From: CAZYSK01 sp964649415
GTDB taxonomy: Bacteria; Chloroflexota; Anaerolineae; B4-G1
Length of the DNA stretch: 7,725 nucleotides
Direction: 5' to 3'
Assembly: GCA_964649415.1 (NCBI GenBank)
Contig: CAZYSK010000156.1
Coordinates: forward strand, 1-7,725
Under the pieces are notes generated by a model. That model ran no database searches. It was given only the letters and a program-made list of their open reading frames with translations, and was not told the origin of the DNA. This document shows, piece after piece, positions 6,364 through 7,725 of the stretch (position 1 is its first letter; each line of letters opens with the position of its first letter). The translations under genes and the position numbers were made by a program.

Positions 6364-6421
6364 GCCCAACAAAGCGCAGCCGACGTGCGAAGACGCACGC
6401 GGCTGATGGCTGGCGTTGGGC
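6364..6421 (+). other. attC recombination site 4 (58 bp)
   Basis: This is the most canonical site. R'' box GCCCAAC is at 6364-6370 and R' box GTTGGGC at 6415-6421. CAGCCGaCGTGCG pairs with CGCACGCGGCTG around an AAGA loop, leaving one extrahelical A. Its length and arm sequence are close to those of the 59-60 bp attC sites of mobile integrons. Confidence 0.9.
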
Positions 6422-6460
6422 GGCGCATCGTTGATCATGCGGTAGCCAGATGCATTGCAG

Positions 6461-6670
6461 ATGTTCAAGACAATGATGGCTAGTGAACCCATCGGTGAGC
6501 CGACCGCAGCAGTGCAGTTGGCCGTAAGCGAGGGCCTGTTCAGTGTCTTGCTGGGGGATACCACACTGGGCGGGATGACGCAAGCGCTGACGGCGGACGC
6601 CGACACGGTTGAACACGGTTCACCTTCTTGCCTTCCTGTTCTTCAATCTCAAGCCTCGTCAAGAGGTTGA
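6461..6670 (+). CDS. Doubtful short reading frame after attC4
   Basis: The ~280 bp between attC4 and the lipoprotein hold one + frame, starting at ATG 6461 (or TTG 6455) and stopping at 6670, of 69 residues. Its first 45 residues, with QLAVSEGLFSVLLGDTTLGG, look protein-like; the last 20 do not. I recognise no family and see no good Shine-Dalgarno. It could be a decayed cassette gene, or noise. Confidence 0.25.
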   Translation: MFKTMMASEPIGEPTAAVQLAVSEGLFSVLLGDTTLGGMTQALTADADTVEHGSPSCLPVLQSQASSRG

Positions 6671-6687
6671 GCGGTTACGAACAAAGA

Positions 6688-6693
6688 AAGGAG
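6688..6693 (+). promoter_or_regulatory. Shine-Dalgarno of the second lipoprotein
   Basis: AAGGAG lies 7 nt before ATG 6701 and fixes that start. Confidence 0.8.
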
Positions 6694-6700
6694 CAAATAG

Positions 6701-7725
6701 ATGGTCACCGATAAGCTGTTGCAGCAGATGATAGGCTCAGTACTTGCTGTCTTGTTGCTGACCGGATGTGGCGGGGCGCCAACCGAGCCAACGCTCGAGG
6801 CAACACCCATCCCGCCGGCAGCCATACCAACTCCAACGACGGCGACGGCGACCGCGACCGCTGTGCCAGCGGCAACGGCAGAAGATCCGAGTGGGCTTCA
6901 GCCGTTGAGTGCTGCTGAGTGCAGCGATTTAGCAGACGCTATGTCGCAGACACTGGGCATCCCTGGTGAGACAGCAGAGGCCCCATTCCAGGATCATGTC
7001 AGTCAGAGAATGGGCACCGGCTGCCAGACGACAATCACTGGCACTGGCCTGGATTTCGAGAGCGTGCAGGTTGTCCAGAATGCCTTGAGGAGGATGATTC
7101 AAGCCCAAGGGTGGTATGAGGATTTCCGCTACGGCGGCGGTGGCCCCACAGGTGAGCTCACCGGCTTCCGCCAAGCCAACAAGCTGTGTCGGTTGTCAGT
7201 GGGTTGGGAACCGTCGCAAGACGCCAATTGCCCCTCAGACCAGCCGATTCAGGCGTGCGAGTTGTCCCCTGAGCAAAAACTGTATACCGTTAGTCTCAAC
7301 TGCGTTCAGGACACTAGCGCTGCGATTACCCAGTTGGAACTCGAGCCGCAGCGCATTCAGTTCGCACCGGGCGCCATATCGGCCCAGGTGCAAGGCAGTC
7401 TGACTGTCGGTGGGGTCGATCGTTACGTGCTAACCGCCGCGGCTGGACAGGAGATGACGCTGAATTTCTCAGTCACGTCGGCGGTCGATTCTGTGGAGAT
7501 GAGCACAATCCTGAACATCTGGGGAGCAGATGGCACGCTTTTGAGATCGGGCTACGTTGACACGACCGGTCAGGTGGGTGAGCTTCCCTCGACGCAGGAC
7601 TATTACATCGATGTGATATCGGTGGTGCAGGACACCGTCGATTACACCATGGAGGTGATCATCCCTTCGACTGCCCCCGAGCCCGAGCCCGAAGCGAAGC
7701 GCATTCAGTTTGCACCGGGCGCTAT
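6701..7725 (+). CDS. Multidomain lipoprotein with PPC-like repeats (3' end outside the window)
   Basis: The frame is open from ATG 6701 to the window edge, 341 codons plus two bases, with no stop. Residues 1-23 are a signal peptide with a textbook lipobox LTGC, Cys23 being the lipidated residue. Residues about 25-63 are a low-complexity Pro/Thr/Ala linker (TPTTATATATAV). Residues about 65-215 form an unrecognised domain with several Cys (C74 and others at GTGCQTT, KLCRL, ANCPS, QACEL and LNCVQ), probably disulphide-bonded outside the cytoplasm. Residues 218-333 form a first module, RIQFAPGAI...GGVDRYVLTAAAGQEMTL, with the look of a bacterial pre-peptidase C-terminal (PPC)-type beta domain. 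An acidic PEPEPEA linker then leads into a second copy at residue 334, exactly 116 codons later. It is a surface-exposed or secreted-side protein of unknown function; the PPC assignment is tentative. Confidence 0.82.
   Translation, partial: MVTDKLLQQMIGSVLAVLLLTGCGGAPTEPTLEATPIPPAAIPTPTTATATATAVPAATAEDPSGLQPLSAAECSDLADAMSQTLGIPGETAEAPFQDHVSQRMGTGCQTTITGTGLDFESVQVVQNALRRMIQAQGWYEDFRYGGGGPTGELTGFRQANKLCRLSVGWEPSQDANCPSDQPIQACELSPEQKLYTVSLNCVQDTSAAITQLELEPQRIQFAPGAISAQVQGSLTVGGVDRYVLTAAAGQEMTLNFSVTSAVDSVEMSTILNIWGADGTLLRSGYVDTTGQVGELPSTQDYYIDVISVVQDTVDYTMEVIIPSTAPEPEPEAKRIQFAPGA
7352..7725 (+). repeat. 116-codon direct repeat start in the second lipoprotein
   Basis: The 26-bp segment at 7352-7377 recurs at 7700-7725 with only two silent changes, both C to T at third codon positions. 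The offset is 348 bp, exactly 116 codons. It marks the start of tandem domain copies that continue beyond the window. Confidence 0.85.

Larger units (their letters stand above)
3114..6421 (+). mobile_element. Integron-like cassette array (four attC sites, no integrase seen)
   Basis: Four attC-type sites in one orientation delimit three units, taking G^TT of each R' box as the crossover: 3237-3534, 3535-4521 and 4522-6415. Genes in the units point toward the attC at their 3' end, and two stop only 2 bp (CPBP) and 12 bp (epimerase remnant) before it, the packing typical of gene cassettes. No tyrosine integrase gene is in the window. The array therefore resembles a CALIN or the distal part of a sedentary integron. 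The propeller gene may itself be the last part of an upstream cassette, since attC1 lies 65 bp after its stop, but no upstream attC is seen in positions 1-105. Confidence 0.75.

Noticed and set aside
6272..6616. Minus-strand frames of 102-114 codons across attC4
   Set aside because: They are antisense to the epimerase C-terminus and attC4, carry no recognisable motif, and contradict the clear + strand assignment.

Overview
This window most resembles a bacterial chromosome, probably from a Chloroflexota (Anaerolineae-type) organism or an environmental relative. The taxon is an inference: it rests on two large lipoproteins with Pro/Thr/Glu linkers, periplasmic-type beta-propellers and a run of integron-like recombination sites. 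No ribosomal or other marker gene is present to confirm it.

Layout. (1) 106-3048: a 980-residue lipoprotein made of three consecutive beta-propellers, one TolB/PD40-type with six blades and two Reg_prop-type with seven blades each. (2) 3114-6421: four sites with attC architecture (R'' RYYYAAC, imperfect palindromic arms, R' GTTRRRY) at 3114-3242, 3475-3540, 4397-4527 and 6364-6421, all in the + orientation. They delimit three cassette-like units: about 298 bp holding a broken N-terminal fragment of a type III-like restriction endonuclease; about 987 bp holding an intact CPBP-family intramembrane protease; and about 1.9 kb holding a tandem ACT-domain protein, a 363-bp gap, a YdjM-like membrane protein and an internally deleted NAD-dependent epimerase. 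(3) 6422-7725: a short stretch with one doubtful reading frame, then the 5' part of a second lipoprotein with a 116-residue repeat, cut by the window edge.

All convincing genes are on the + strand. Most start just after a good Shine-Dalgarno sequence. Two genes, the CPBP protease and the epimerase remnant, stop within 2-12 bp of the following attC, as is usual for integron cassettes. No integrase gene or attI site is visible, so this is either a CALIN-like array (attC cluster lacking an integrase) or the distal part of an integron whose integrase lies outside the window.

The genes do not form an evident pathway. What links them is accessory-genome context: cassette boundaries, two degraded genes and surface proteins. 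The most interesting points are the attC array with a conserved extrahelical A, the restriction-gene fragment caught in its own cassette, the microhomology-like internal deletion in the epimerase, and the triple-propeller lipoprotein whose two C-terminal propellers each begin and end with a cysteine.
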